Positions 15,783-24,718 of a stretch of 32,432 bases of DNA are shown here, piece by piece. The stretch is taken from assembly GCA_009693745.1 (NCBI GenBank), contig SHWR01000003.1, forward strand, positions 1 through 32,432. Reading direction: 5' to 3'. This stretch comes from Candidatus Fonsibacter sp. (lineage in GTDB: Bacteria; Pseudomonadota; Alphaproteobacteria; Pelagibacterales; Pelagibacteraceae). The notes beneath the pieces were generated by a model. That model ran no database searches and was not told the origin of the DNA. It was given only the letters and a program-made list of their open reading frames with translations. The translations under genes were made by a program, and so were the position numbers. Positions within the stretch are counted from its first letter, which is position 1. Every line of letters starts with the position of its first letter.

Positions 15783-17081
15783 CTAAAAGTTATATATCGG
15801 AAAGGTAGCGCATAAACTTTTAACTTTTTCTTGAACTTCTTTTTCTACTTGGCTGCTCTTATTGTTAATTAAACCTTTTAAAACTTGATCTATTAAAATT
15901 CCAACTGTTTTAAATTCATTTAAAGAAAATCCTCTTGTTGTGCATGCTGGAGTTCCGAGCCTTATTCCTGAGGTAATCCAAGGTTTTTGGTCATCGTAAG
16001 GAATTCCATTTTTATTACATGTTATATTTGCTCTTCCTAAAGAGTCTGAAGCATCTTTTCCTGTTAATTTAAATGGTCTTAAATCTATAAGTATTAAATG
16101 CGTATCAGTTCCGCCTGAGAAAATTGTATAACCTAAATTTTTTAAAGTTTCAGAAAGTATTTTTGCATTCGCCACAACTGCCCTTGTGTAAGATTTAAAG
16201 TCATCTGACAAAGCTTCTTTAAAACAGACAGCTTTAGCTGCTATCACATGCATTAATGGTCCCCCCTGAAGACCTGGAAAAACAGCTGAATTAAATTTTT
16301 TTGCTAAGTCTTCATTATTAGTAAGAATTAAACCACCTCGTGGTCCTCGCAATACTTTGTGTGTGGTAGATGTAACTACATCAGCATACTCTACTGGGTT
16401 TGGGTAAGTTCCTCCCGCAACCAATCCTGAGAAATGCGCCATATCAACTAACAAGTAAGCACCCACTTGTTTTGCAATGTCGTTGAAAATTTTAAAATCA
16501 ATTATTCTTGAATATGCGCTACCTCCTGCAATAATTAATTTTGGCTTATGTTTAATTGCTAAATCTTTAACTACATCGTAGTCAATTAAGCCATTATCTT
16601 TTCTAACTCCGTAAGCAATTGCATTAAACCATTTTCCAGACATTGCCGGCGCAGCACCATGTGTTAAATGACCGCCCTGATCAATACCCATGCCTAAAAT
16701 TGTATCACCCGGTTTAATTAAGGCTAAAAATACAGCAACATTTGCTTGTGCTCCGGAATGTGGTTGAACATTTGCAAAATTACATTTGAATAATTTTTTT
16801 ACTCTTTCAATAGCTAAATCTTCTGCAATATCAACATATTCGCATCCGCCGTAATATCTTTTTCCACTATAACCTTCGGCATATTTATTAGTTAACACAG
16901 ATCCTTGAGCCTCTAATACTGCTCTTGAAACAATATTCTCAGAAGCTATTAGTTCGATATGATTTTGTTGACGTGAAAATTCTTTTTGAATTAAATTATA
17001 GATATCCGGATCTAAATTTTTTAAATCTAAATTAAAAAAATTTTCAATATTTTTTTTATAAATTGCGTTTTCTGAACTCAT
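15783..17081 (-). CDS. glyA: Serine hydroxymethyltransferase
   Basis: PLP enzyme that interconverts serine and glycine while loading tetrahydrofolate with a one-carbon unit. The 432-residue protein has IELIASENIVS (about residues 42-52), NKYAEGYSGKRYYGG, VQPHSGAQAN, VDMAHFSGLVAGG and the PLP lysine in STTHKVLRGPRGG (Lys242). It begins two bases after rpiB and precedes nrdR by five. Glycine from this enzyme is a substrate for HemA, encoded just upstream. I saw no glycine-riboswitch-like leader; the 2-base gap leaves no room for one. Confidence 0.98.
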   Translation of the reverse strand: MSSENAIYKKNIENFFNLDLKNLDPDIYNLIQKEFSRQQNHIELIASENIVSRAVLEAQGSVLTNKYAEGYSGKRYYGGCEYVDIAEDLAIERVKKLFKCNFANVQPHSGAQANVAVFLALIKPGDTILGMGIDQGGHLTHGAAPAMSGKWFNAIAYGVRKDNGLIDYDVVKDLAIKHKPKLIIAGGSAYSRIIDFKIFNDIAKQVGAYLLVDMAHFSGLVAGGTYPNPVEYADVVTSTTHKVLRGPRGGLILTNNEDLAKKFNSAVFPGLQGGPLMHVIAAKAVCFKEALSDDFKSYTRAVVANAKILSETLKNLGYTIFSGGTDTHLILIDLRPFKLTGKDASDSLGRANITCNKNGIPYDDQKPWITSGIRLGTPACTTRGFSLNEFKTVGILIDQVLKGLINNKSSQVEKEVQEKVKSLCATFPIYNF

Positions 17082-17083
17082 AT

Positions 17084-17527
17084 TTATTTATCTAATTTTT
17101 TAACTCTTTTTATATGTCTGCCACCTTCAAATTTTGTACTAAAAAAAGTATTTATTATTTTTTTAGCATTTTTAAAATGAATTAACCTAGCTCCAAGACA
17201 TAATACATTAGCATTGTTATGTTTTCTAGCTAAAGATGCTGATATTTTATCATAACAAACAGCTGCTCTTACCTTTTTAAATCTATTTGCTGCAATAGAA
17301 ATTCCTATACCTGTGCCACAAATTAATATCCCATAAAAAGATCTTTTCTTTACTAATAAAGATAGTTTTTTGGCATAATCTGGATAATCAACTCTTTCTT
17401 TTGAAAAAACTCCAAGATCTAGTGATTTAATTTTAGACTTACTTAAAAAAATTTTGACTTTTTCTTTCATTAAGTAGCCGGCATGATCTGAAGCTATAAC
17501 GATTGATTTAGTTAATAATTTAGGCAC
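17084..17527 (-). CDS. rpiB: Ribose-5-phosphate isomerase B
   Basis: Interconverts ribose-5-phosphate and ribulose-5-phosphate. Ribulose-5-phosphate is the substrate of the RibB domain encoded downstream, so co-expression makes sense. The 147-residue protein has the RpiB/LacAB start IVIASDHAGYLMKE with Asp14 and His15, the catalytic cysteine in GILICGTGIG (Cys70) and NRFKKVRAAVC. The start is GTG at 17527: the next in-frame ATG falls after the DHAG motif and would remove part of the active site. It lies 64 bases after hemA and two before glyA; rpiB-glyA-nrdR-rib is a common alphaproteobacterial order. Confidence 0.94.
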   Translation of the reverse strand: MPKLLTKSIVIASDHAGYLMKEKVKIFLSKSKIKSLDLGVFSKERVDYPDYAKKLSLLVKKRSFYGILICGTGIGISIAANRFKKVRAAVCYDKISASLARKHNNANVLCLGARLIHFKNAKKIINTFFSTKFEGGRHIKRVKKLDK

Positions 17528-17591
17528 AATAGTTAATTAGCAACTTCAAAATAGATTGTATATTAAAAAGATAATTAGTAATTTTTATATA

Positions 17592-18812
17592 CTAAGCCGC
17601 TCTTGCAAGTTTTAATTTTTTCCAAATATAATCAAGAGCATTTACAAGAAATTCTATTTTAGAATCGTCATGCAAAGGAGTTGGAGTGAATCTAAGTCTC
17701 TCTAATCCTTTCGGTACAGTTGGATAATTAATAGGCTGTACGTATATTGAATAATCATTTAACAAAATATCTGATATTTCTTTACATTGTACAGGATCCT
17801 TGACTAACAAAGGAACAATGTGACTATTATTTTTTATAATTGGTAAATTTTTAGCAAGCATTAATTTTTTTAACTTATCCGCTCTATCATAAAGAGCTTC
17901 TCTTAAACTGTAATTATTCTTTACATAACGAATACTTGCTATTGCAGCAGCAGCTAAACTTGGTGGTAAGGAAGTTGTAAAAATAAATCCTGGAGCAAAC
18001 GATCTTATCACATCAATGATATTATATTTTGCTGTAATATATCCACCCATTAATCCAAAGCCTTTTGCAAGTGTACCTTCAATAATATCTATTTCTGACG
18101 TTAAGCCAAGTTGCTCAGATAACCCTCCCCCGTTTTTTCCATACAATCCTACTCCGTGAACTTCATCTAAATAAGTTAGCGCATTATATTTTTTTGAAAC
18201 TTCAATAATTTTTTTAATTGGCGCAAAGTCACCATCCATTGAATAAACAGATTCAAAAGCAACAATTTTTGGATAATTTTGATTAGAATTTTTTAAAAGA
18301 TATTCAAGATGATCAACGTCGTTATGTTTCCAGATAAATTTATCAGAATTACCTTTTCTAATACCTTCAATCATCGACGCATGATTATTCTCATCTGAAA
18401 AAATAATGCAATTTGGTAAAAATTTAGCTAAAGTGCTCAATGCACATTCATTTGCTATATACCCAGAAGTAAAAATTAAAGCTCCGTCTTTGTTATGAAA
18501 CTTTGCTAACTCAATTTCTAATTCAACATGATAATTTGACGTACCAGAAATATTTCTTGTTCCTCCGGCTCCAGCACCAACTAAATTTACGGCGTTTACA
18601 AATGCATCAACTACTAATGGGTTTTGTCCCATTCCCAAATAATCGTTACTACACCAAATAGTTACATCTGATTTAATACCATATTGGTTATTGTAAACTG
18701 CTTTAGGGAACTCTCCTTTTTTTCTAGTAATATTATTAAAAATTCTATAGCGACCTTCTTGTCTTAGATCTCTTAATGCATTGTTAAAAATAAGATCGTA
18801 ATCTATACTCAT
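17592..18812 (-). CDS. hemA: 5-aminolevulinate synthase
   Basis: Condenses glycine and succinyl-CoA to 5-aminolevulinate, the C4 entry to haem synthesis typical of alphaproteobacteria. The 406-residue protein has the glycine-rich GAGAGGTRNISGT (about 80-92), FTSGYIANE, DENNHASMIEGIR, the LDEVHGVGLYG PLP contact and the PLP lysine in GTLAKGFG (Lys250). The start MSIDYDLIFNNAL matches the conserved N-terminus of bacterial ALAS, so the start codon is well fixed. It is divergent from hemB across 78 bases, and a promoter candidate ends only 5 bases before the ATG. Confidence 0.97.
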   Translation of the reverse strand: MSIDYDLIFNNALRDLRQEGRYRIFNNITRKKGEFPKAVYNNQYGIKSDVTIWCSNDYLGMGQNPLVVDAFVNAVNLVGAGAGGTRNISGTSNYHVELEIELAKFHNKDGALIFTSGYIANECALSTLAKFLPNCIIFSDENNHASMIEGIRKGNSDKFIWKHNDVDHLEYLLKNSNQNYPKIVAFESVYSMDGDFAPIKKIIEVSKKYNALTYLDEVHGVGLYGKNGGGLSEQLGLTSEIDIIEGTLAKGFGLMGGYITAKYNIIDVIRSFAPGFIFTTSLPPSLAAAAIASIRYVKNNYSLREALYDRADKLKKLMLAKNLPIIKNNSHIVPLLVKDPVQCKEISDILLNDYSIYVQPINYPTVPKGLERLRFTPTPLHDDSKIEFLVNALDYIWKKLKLARAA

Positions 18813-18817
18813 AACTA

Positions 18818-18847
18818 ATAATACCCTATAGAAAATACTTTTTTCAA
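18818..18847 (-). promoter_or_regulatory. Candidate hemA promoter, very close to the start codon
   Basis: On the minus strand TTGAAA (-35, plus-strand 18842-18847) is followed after 18 bases by TATTAT (-10, 18818-18823). Only 5 bases separate the -10 from the hemA ATG. If this promoter is used, the transcript would start at or within a base or two of the ATG. The opposite strand of the gap should hold the hemB promoter; TTGCTG with a poorly spaced TATTAA is the best seen. Confidence 0.45.
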
Positions 18848-18890
18848 ATATATACTTTTGCTGTATTGTCGCATTAAATATTAAATTCTC

Positions 18891-19874
18891 ATGAAGTTTC
18901 CAAGCACTAGATTAAGAAGAAATAGAAAGTCAGAATGGTCTCGACGACTAATAAATGACACTTACCTTGATAAATCTGATTTTATATTACCTATTTTTGT
19001 GTGCGAAGGTAAAAATAAGAAGCAAGAAATTAATTCCATGCCTGGAATTTTTAGATATTCCATAGATAAATTAGATGAAATAATCTCAAGAGCTTCAAAA
19101 AATGAGATTCCTGCTGTTGCCATTTTCCCGTTAATAGAAAATTCTAAAAAAGACAATAAAGGAACAGAAGCTCTAAATAAAAACAATGTAGTCTGCAATG
19201 CAATACAGCAAGTGAAAAAATTAAATAAAAACATTGGTGTAATGTGCGACGTGGCTCTAGATCCTTACACATCCCATGGTCACGATGGACTTATTATCAA
19301 GAATGAAATTGATAACGATGAAACAAATAAGGTTTTAGTTAAACAAGCGCTGGTACAAGCACAGGCTGGATGCGATATTATTGCTCCATCAGACATGATG
19401 GATGGAAGAATTGGTTTAATAAGAAAGGCTCTAGAAAAAAATAAGTTCTTTAATGTTCAAATATTATCTTATGCTGTTAAGTATGCTTCTAATTTTTATT
19501 CCCCTTTCAGAGATGCGGTAGGTACATCCTCTGCTCTAAAGTCTGATAAAAAAACATATCAAATGGATTATAAAAATTCTGATGAAGCTTTATTAGAAGT
19601 TAAATTAGATTTAGATGAAGGCGCTGATTTTGTAATGGTAAAACCTGCTCTGGCCTATCTAGATATTATTTATAAAATTAAACAAAAATTTAATGTACCG
19701 GTTTTCGCTTACAATGTTTCTGGTGAATATAGTTTAATTAAAAACGGGATAAAATCATCTTTAGCAAACGAAGATATTATTCTTGAAGTAATTTATAGTT
19801 TTAAAAGAGCTGGCGCTAACGCAATTGTATCTTACTTTGCTAATGAAGTAATAGAAAAATACTTATCAAGATAA
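18891..19874 (+). CDS. hemB: Delta-aminolevulinic acid dehydratase (porphobilinogen synthase)
   Basis: Joins two 5-aminolevulinate molecules into porphobilinogen, the step after HemA. The 327-residue protein has FPSTRLRRNR near the start, the metal region VMCDVALDPYTSHGHDG (117-133), SYAVKYAS with Schiff-base Lys197, FYSPFRDAVGTSS, KKTYQMD and the second Schiff-base lysine in MVKPA (Lys251). In the metal region the cysteine triad of zinc-type enzymes is replaced by an Asp/Ala/Asp/Thr pattern, so it is probably a magnesium-dependent type, as in other alphaproteobacteria. It is divergent from hemA. Its last 9 bases overlap the 3' end of the flavin reductase gene on the other strand. Confidence 0.97.
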   Translation: MKFPSTRLRRNRKSEWSRRLINDTYLDKSDFILPIFVCEGKNKKQEINSMPGIFRYSIDKLDEIISRASKNEIPAVAIFPLIENSKKDNKGTEALNKNNVVCNAIQQVKKLNKNIGVMCDVALDPYTSHGHDGLIIKNEIDNDETNKVLVKQALVQAQAGCDIIAPSDMMDGRIGLIRKALEKNKFFNVQILSYAVKYASNFYSPFRDAVGTSSALKSDKKTYQMDYKNSDEALLEVKLDLDEGADFVMVKPALAYLDIIYKIKQKFNVPVFAYNVSGEYSLIKNGIKSSLANEDIILEVIYSFKRAGANAIVSYFANEVIEKYLSR

Positions 19875-20318
19875 TTTTTTATATTTACTTAAGAAATAAA
19901 TTAAAGGTTTCTTATCTTTTTTTAAATTAAATTTAATAACTTTTGCAACAAACAATAAATGATCTCCAATGTTTATTTTTTTAATTACTTTACAATTTAA
20001 CTCAGTAAGATTATTTTTTAATAAATCATTTTTTATAATTGAATTTTTTTTCAACTCATTCTTAGATGAAAAATGATTTGAAACACCAATCTGTTTTTCT
20101 GATAAAATATAAATATTAAAAAAATTTAAATTTTTAAATTGATTAAAACTAGAAGTGTTCTTGTCCAGGCTCCAAGAAATATACGGAGGCTTTAACGATA
20201 TAGAAACAAAAGAATTAACCGTGATGCCGGAGTATAAATTATTTTTGTCTTTTTTTGTTACTACGGCAATTCCGGTTGCGTATGTTGATAAAACTTTTTT
20301 ATATCTAGATATATTCAT
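19866..20318 (-). CDS. Flavin reductase-like domain protein
   Basis: A 150-residue protein of the flavin reductase (DIM6/NTAB-like, split-barrel FMN-binding) family: YATGIAVVT near residue 14, GITVNSFVSISLKPPYISWSLDKNTSSF at about 31-58 (described by position) and a late GDHLLFVAKV strand. Such proteins supply reduced flavin to a partner monooxygenase or bind FMN. No monooxygenase gene is adjacent, so the partner is unknown. It lies one base after parC and may be the last gene of the dapA-parC block, converging with and overlapping hemB by 9 bases. The C-terminal half is lysine rich and poorly conserved. Confidence 0.8.
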   Translation of the reverse strand: MNISRYKKVLSTYATGIAVVTKKDKNNLYSGITVNSFVSISLKPPYISWSLDKNTSSFNQFKNLNFFNIYILSEKQIGVSNHFSSKNELKKNSIIKNDLLKNNLTELNCKVIKKINIGDHLLFVAKVIKFNLKKDKKPLIYFLSKYKKLS

Positions 20319-20319
20319 A

Positions 20320-22575
20320 CTATTGCAAATGACATTTTATATTATTTTCAAAATTTCTACTTAAAATCTGATTTTTATAGTTTTTAATAATTTTTCCTGA
20401 CTGAGCTCTTTTTCCAAAATTATTCTCAATTATGGACTTATCAAACAATGTTTTGTCTATTTGGTCTTTAATAACTGATTTTGAGTTAAAAATAGTGGCA
20501 TTAATAACTTTGATAGATTTGCCTTTCACTAAAATAACACCTCTACCTTTATCTAATTTTGGAAGTTCCTTAATATTAAAAGCTAACATCTTATTTTTTC
20601 CATCTGAATCAAAAACAATTGCTACAGAGTTTAAATTTTTTGCGACTTTAGAAATGCCTATAACAATATCATCATTTTTAACGTTCATTACTTTTTTTCC
20701 TGTCTTTTTATTGGTTTCAAGATTATTTTCTAGTGCAACAAAACCATATCCATTTTTAGTATAAATAAAAATTTCACTTTCATTATCAAGTTTAAAACTA
20801 TCAATAATTTTTTCATTATCAGCAAGGGATAAATAAGACGACATTGGTCTTCCCGTTGAGGATCCTGTTAAAATATTGTCTGCTTCGATGGTATAAAATT
20901 TTCCAAAATTTGATGCCAATATAATCTTATCATTAGAACGAACATGCATTAATAAAAGACTATTTTCATTTCCAATTTGTTCTTCTAAATTTTTAACAAA
21001 GGATTTTTGAGCTTTAATAAAGCCGTTCTTAAGAATCGTAATTGTAAGTGGATCATCAGATTTAATTTCACTATCAAAAGTTTCTTCATTAACACTTCCA
21101 AATTTATCTAATTTAGTTCTTCTTTTTCCTAATATAGGATCATCTTTAAATTTTTTTACTAAAAAATCTATTTCATTATCTATTTCTTTTTTTTGTAAAG
21201 ATTTAGAGGACAGTAATTTAGTTAAAAAACTTTTTTCAGATAGCAGGTCTTTATATTCTTGCTTAATCTCCTTCTCTTCAAGCTTTCGAAGATTTCTTAA
21301 TCTCATATCTAAAATTGCATTTACTTGATTTTGTGTAAATTTAAATTTTTTAATTAATTGTAATTTTGGATCCTCTGCATTTCTAATGATTTTAATAATT
21401 TTATCTAAATTGTGATATACTTTAATAAAGCCAACTAAAATTTCTATTCTATTTTTAATATTTTTTAATCTAAATTCAGATTTTCTAACTAAAACTTCGT
21501 AACGATGAGATAAAAAATTTACTAAAACTTCTTTTATAGACATTACTTTTGGTTGAAGTTTTGAATTTAATACATTCATATTTAAAGGAATTCTTACCTG
21601 CAAATCACTTTGTCTAAATAAACTTTCCATTAATACCTCTGGTTTAACGTTCCTATTTTTTGGACGAATAACAATACGAACTAAATGATCTGACTCATCT
21701 ATAACATTATCAATTAGTTTATTTTTTTTACTTATAATTAAATCTGCTATTTTTTCTATCAAAGTCGATTTACTTACTTGATAAGGAATTTCATTTATTG
21801 AAATTTGATACTGACCTCTTCCTAAATCTTCAATTTTATAAGAAGATCTAAGTTCAAAAAAACCTTTTCCACAAGTATATGCTCTTAATATTTCAGACTT
21901 ATTATTGTTTAAGATGCCACCGGTAGGAAAATCAGGACCTGGTAATACTCTTAATAATTCTTTAATTGAAACATTTTTATCATGATTAATGATTTTTAAT
22001 CCTTCGCAAATTTCAACAATATTATGTGGAGGTATGCTTGTTGCCATTCCAACTGCTATCCCTGATGCTCCATTTGCTAATAAATTTGGAAATTTTGCTG
22101 GAAATACCAAAGGCTCTTGCAAGTCACCGTCATAGGTACTTTTGAAATCAACTGTCTCCTCATCTATATTTTCGAGTAAAAGCTCAGAAATTTCAGTAAG
22201 TTTTGCCTCGGTGTATCTCATTGCGGCAGCATTATCTCCGTCAATATTTCCAAAATTACCTTGTCCGTTTACTAATGGGTAACGAATTGAAAAATCTTGA
22301 GCTAGTCGAACTAGTGCATCATAGACGGACTGATCTCCATGGGGGTGAAATTTACCAATTACATCGCCCACTACTCTTGCAGATTTTTTAGGTTGTAATT
22401 TTGAACCTAAATTTAAGAGATACATCGCATAAAGCAAGCGACGATGGACTGGCTTCAATCCATCTCTAACATCGGGCAATGCTCTATGAGTAATAGTTGA
22501 CAATGCATAAGCAAGATACTTTTGACTAAATTCAGTTGCTAGAGATGCGTTTAATATGTTGTCTTTATTTTTCAT
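20320..22575 (-). CDS. parC: DNA topoisomerase IV subunit A
   Basis: Breakage-rejoining subunit of topoisomerase IV, which unlinks daughter chromosomes; ParE is not in the window. The 751-residue protein has LAYALSTITHRALPDVRDGLKPVHRR (about 21-46, by position), the helix GKFHPHGDQSVYDAL (74-88) and the catalytic tyrosine in AAMRYTEAKL (Tyr121). A coiled-coil arm is near 360-480, and a degenerate C-terminal beta-propeller follows. The gene length, the absence of a GyrA-box and the recO neighbourhood favour ParC over GyrA. At the position where E. coli ParC has Ser80 the residue is Gln82, and Asp86 stands for Glu84. It overlaps recO by 11 bases. Confidence 0.93.
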   Translation of the reverse strand: MKNKDNILNASLATEFSQKYLAYALSTITHRALPDVRDGLKPVHRRLLYAMYLLNLGSKLQPKKSARVVGDVIGKFHPHGDQSVYDALVRLAQDFSIRYPLVNGQGNFGNIDGDNAAAMRYTEAKLTEISELLLENIDEETVDFKSTYDGDLQEPLVFPAKFPNLLANGASGIAVGMATSIPPHNIVEICEGLKIINHDKNVSIKELLRVLPGPDFPTGGILNNNKSEILRAYTCGKGFFELRSSYKIEDLGRGQYQISINEIPYQVSKSTLIEKIADLIISKKNKLIDNVIDESDHLVRIVIRPKNRNVKPEVLMESLFRQSDLQVRIPLNMNVLNSKLQPKVMSIKEVLVNFLSHRYEVLVRKSEFRLKNIKNRIEILVGFIKVYHNLDKIIKIIRNAEDPKLQLIKKFKFTQNQVNAILDMRLRNLRKLEEKEIKQEYKDLLSEKSFLTKLLSSKSLQKKEIDNEIDFLVKKFKDDPILGKRRTKLDKFGSVNEETFDSEIKSDDPLTITILKNGFIKAQKSFVKNLEEQIGNENSLLLMHVRSNDKIILASNFGKFYTIEADNILTGSSTGRPMSSYLSLADNEKIIDSFKLDNESEIFIYTKNGYGFVALENNLETNKKTGKKVMNVKNDDIVIGISKVAKNLNSVAIVFDSDGKNKMLAFNIKELPKLDKGRGVILVKGKSIKVINATIFNSKSVIKDQIDKTLFDKSIIENNFGKRAQSGKIIKNYKNQILSRNFENNIKCHLQ

Positions 22576-23215
22576 TAAAAAAATTTTCTAACTTTATTCT
22601 ACAATAAGGAAACTTAACTTTATTCGGTTCAAAAATATAATTTAATAGTTGATGCTTATTAATTAATAAACCATTGTAAATGTCTTTATCAGTAAAGGAT
22701 GATAAATTATCATAAAAATATTGTGGATAACTTATATTATTATTAAATAATTTTACTAAGTCTTTATTTTCTAAATCAACATTGTAACCTAACTCAGATA
22801 ATAAAAAGCTCTCCCATAAAACATATTTTTTAAAGAAATTATTAGAGCTTAAAGAATTAAATAAATCTTCAAAAGAATTATAAACAGTTAAATATATATT
22901 CCTTTCAGGCAATATTTTTAAGCAGATACTTGCGGCTGATAATATAGCTGTCAATTTTTTATTATCATCAAAATATTTTGGGGTAATTACATCAATTAAT
23001 TCAAAATTATAATAACCGATTGCATCTTCAGATTTTGACTTCCATGTTACTTTTATTTTATTGCCTATATGAATTTGCTTCTTTAACTTCGAAGAAGTCC
23101 CCCCATAGATTATCCCTTTATGATGTCCGTGATTTTTAGAAAGAATACTAATGATAGAAGAATTCTCACCATATATATTGACTCCTAATATGTACCCTTC
23201 ATCGCTCCAGGTCAT
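22565..23215 (-). CDS. recO: DNA repair protein RecO (shortened)
   Basis: Recombination mediator that, with RecR, loads RecA at single-strand gaps. The 216-residue protein starts MTWSDEGYILGVNIYGENSSI, the RecO OB-fold opening, followed by GHHKGIIYGG, the linker helices and LWESFLLSELGYNVDL. Family members in alphaproteobacteria are usually about 240 residues. The segment that normally follows, with a cysteine and a YVSPKSGRAV-like stretch, is missing or unrecognisable here. It overlaps era (ATGA, 23212-23215) and parC (11 bases). The era-recO order supports the call. Confidence 0.87.
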   Translation of the reverse strand: MTWSDEGYILGVNIYGENSSIISILSKNHGHHKGIIYGGTSSKLKKQIHIGNKIKVTWKSKSEDAIGYYNFELIDVITPKYFDDNKKLTAILSAASICLKILPERNIYLTVYNSFEDLFNSLSSNNFFKKYVLWESFLLSELGYNVDLENKDLVKLFNNNISYPQYFYDNLSSFTDKDIYNGLLINKHQLLNYIFEPNKVKFPYCRIKLENFFNEK

Positions 23216-24045
23216 TGCTTAGATGTTTGCACGTCTAAAAATAAACTAACTTTATGTTTAAATAATTTTTCAATTTCTTTTCTAGCTGAAATACCAATTT
23301 TTTTAATAACACTACCGTTTTTTCCTAAAACAATTTTTTTATGATTATTATTTTTTACATAAATAATTTGATAAATTTTATAATTTCTACTCTCTTTCTC
23401 AAATTTATAAGTCTTAACATAAATCTGATATGGTAATTCTTGATTTAAATACTTGAATACCGCTTCACGTGTAAGCTCGGAAAAAAATACATCTTTAGAA
23501 ATATTTGTTTCAAAGTTAATAGAATTATCGAAATTGCCTTCTGGAAGTTTTGAAACAATTCCATCTAAAAGATTATTTATATTTTTATTTTTTAACGCTG
23601 AAACATAATAAATATCATCAAAATTTTTGATAAAATTAGATTTATTAATTTGCTCTATCGCAAACTCCTGTGAAACTTTATCAATTTTATTAAATACTAA
23701 GATTTTTGGCTTTTTTATATTTTTTATAATTTTTTCTAAAATTTCTTCATAAAATAAATAAATAGAAATATCTAAAATTATGACAATTACATCTGATCTT
23801 TTAACTTCGACGTTCACCTCATTTAAAAAATTAGTATTATTTTTCTTATTATATAATCCCGGAGTATCTACAAAAATAATCTTATTATCATTGTGATATT
23901 TAACAACTTCAATTGCAAAATTTGTTGTTTGAACTTTATGAGAGACTATTGATATTTTTTTTTTAAAAATTGTATTTAGTAAAGTTGATTTACCAGCATT
24001 AGTTGGGCCAATTAAACATACATATCCAATTCTCTTTTTATTCAT
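23212..24045 (-). CDS. era: GTPase Era
   Basis: Essential GTPase that binds the 3' end of 16S rRNA and helps 30S assembly. The 277-residue protein has G1 GPTNAGKS (residues 13-20), G3 DTPG (60-63), G4 NKID (119-122), G5-like SALK, and a C-terminal KH domain with the IVLGKNGSVIKKIG loop (about 239-252). This is close to the usual 290-300 residues. It overlaps rnc by 8 bases upstream and recO by 4 downstream. Its mRNA contains ten consecutive A residues near the 5' end (plus-strand T run 23955-23964), encoding the lysines after the P-loop helix. Confidence 0.96.
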   Translation of the reverse strand: MNKKRIGYVCLIGPTNAGKSTLLNTIFKKKISIVSHKVQTTNFAIEVVKYHNDNKIIFVDTPGLYNKKNNTNFLNEVNVEVKRSDVIVIILDISIYLFYEEILEKIIKNIKKPKILVFNKIDKVSQEFAIEQINKSNFIKNFDDIYYVSALKNKNINNLLDGIVSKLPEGNFDNSINFETNISKDVFFSELTREAVFKYLNQELPYQIYVKTYKFEKESRNYKIYQIIYVKNNNHKKIVLGKNGSVIKKIGISARKEIEKLFKHKVSLFLDVQTSKQ

Positions 24046-24718
24046 TTTCTAAACTATTTAATAATAACTCTGCAGCTTTTTGTTCAGCATTTCTTTTTGA
24101 AGACCCTTCGGCAATAAATGATTTGGACTTTTTAATACTTACCGAAACTTTAAATACAGGCTTATGGGCAGGACCTGAAGTTGATAAATCTTTATATTTT
24201 GGAAGTTCTTTATAAAGTTTTAAAGATAATTCTTGCAATTTTGTCTTCGCATCAATTTTAATCTCGCCTGATTGCTTTAATTGATCTTTCCATAAATCAA
24301 AAATAAAATTTTCTGCAGATACAAATCCGCTATCGATATAAATTGCCCCTATTAATGACTCACATAAATCTCCAAAAATTTTTACATTTCCTGTTTTAAT
24401 TTTTTTTTGCGCTTTACTTATTGATATAAATTTTAATAAATCATATTTCTCTAAAACTTTAGCACAAACTTTTTTATTGATAAGAGAAGCCAATCTTTTG
24501 TCAAGCTGACCTTCTTTATCGTTTGGGTATAAATTTATTAATTTTTTAGCAAGCACTAATCCTAAAACCCTATCTCCTAAAAATTCTAAAATTTCATTAT
24601 TAGCTGAATTATCGTTAGAAAAACTTTTATGAACTAAAGCCTGTGATAAGATTTTTTTATTTAAGAATTTAACACCAATAATACTCTCTACTTCGCTTAT
24701 CTTATTATCAGAAATCAT
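24038..24718 (-). CDS. rnc: Ribonuclease III
   Basis: Double-strand-specific endoribonuclease that matures rRNA and some mRNAs. The 226-residue protein has the family signature NEILEFLGDRVLGLV (about 41-55) with metal-binding Glu and Asp, a second acidic site in GDLCESLIGAIYIDSG (about 116-131), and a C-terminal dsRNA-binding domain from about residue 155 (DAKTKLQELSLKLY ... GSSKRNAEQKAAELLL). It overlaps lepB (ATGA, 24715-24718) and era. The lepB-rnc-era order is near universal in proteobacteria. Confidence 0.97.
   Translation of the reverse strand: MISDNKISEVESIIGVKFLNKKILSQALVHKSFSNDNSANNEILEFLGDRVLGLVLAKKLINLYPNDKEGQLDKRLASLINKKVCAKVLEKYDLLKFISISKAQKKIKTGNVKIFGDLCESLIGAIYIDSGFVSAENFIFDLWKDQLKQSGEIKIDAKTKLQELSLKLYKELPKYKDLSTSGPAHKPVFKVSVSIKKSKSFIAEGSSKRNAEQKAAELLLNSLENE

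Noticed and set aside
17082..17083. Glycine riboswitch ahead of glyA, as seen for other glycine genes in marine alphaproteobacteria
   Set aside because: Only two bases separate rpiB from glyA, and nothing resembling the aptamer core is present nearby.
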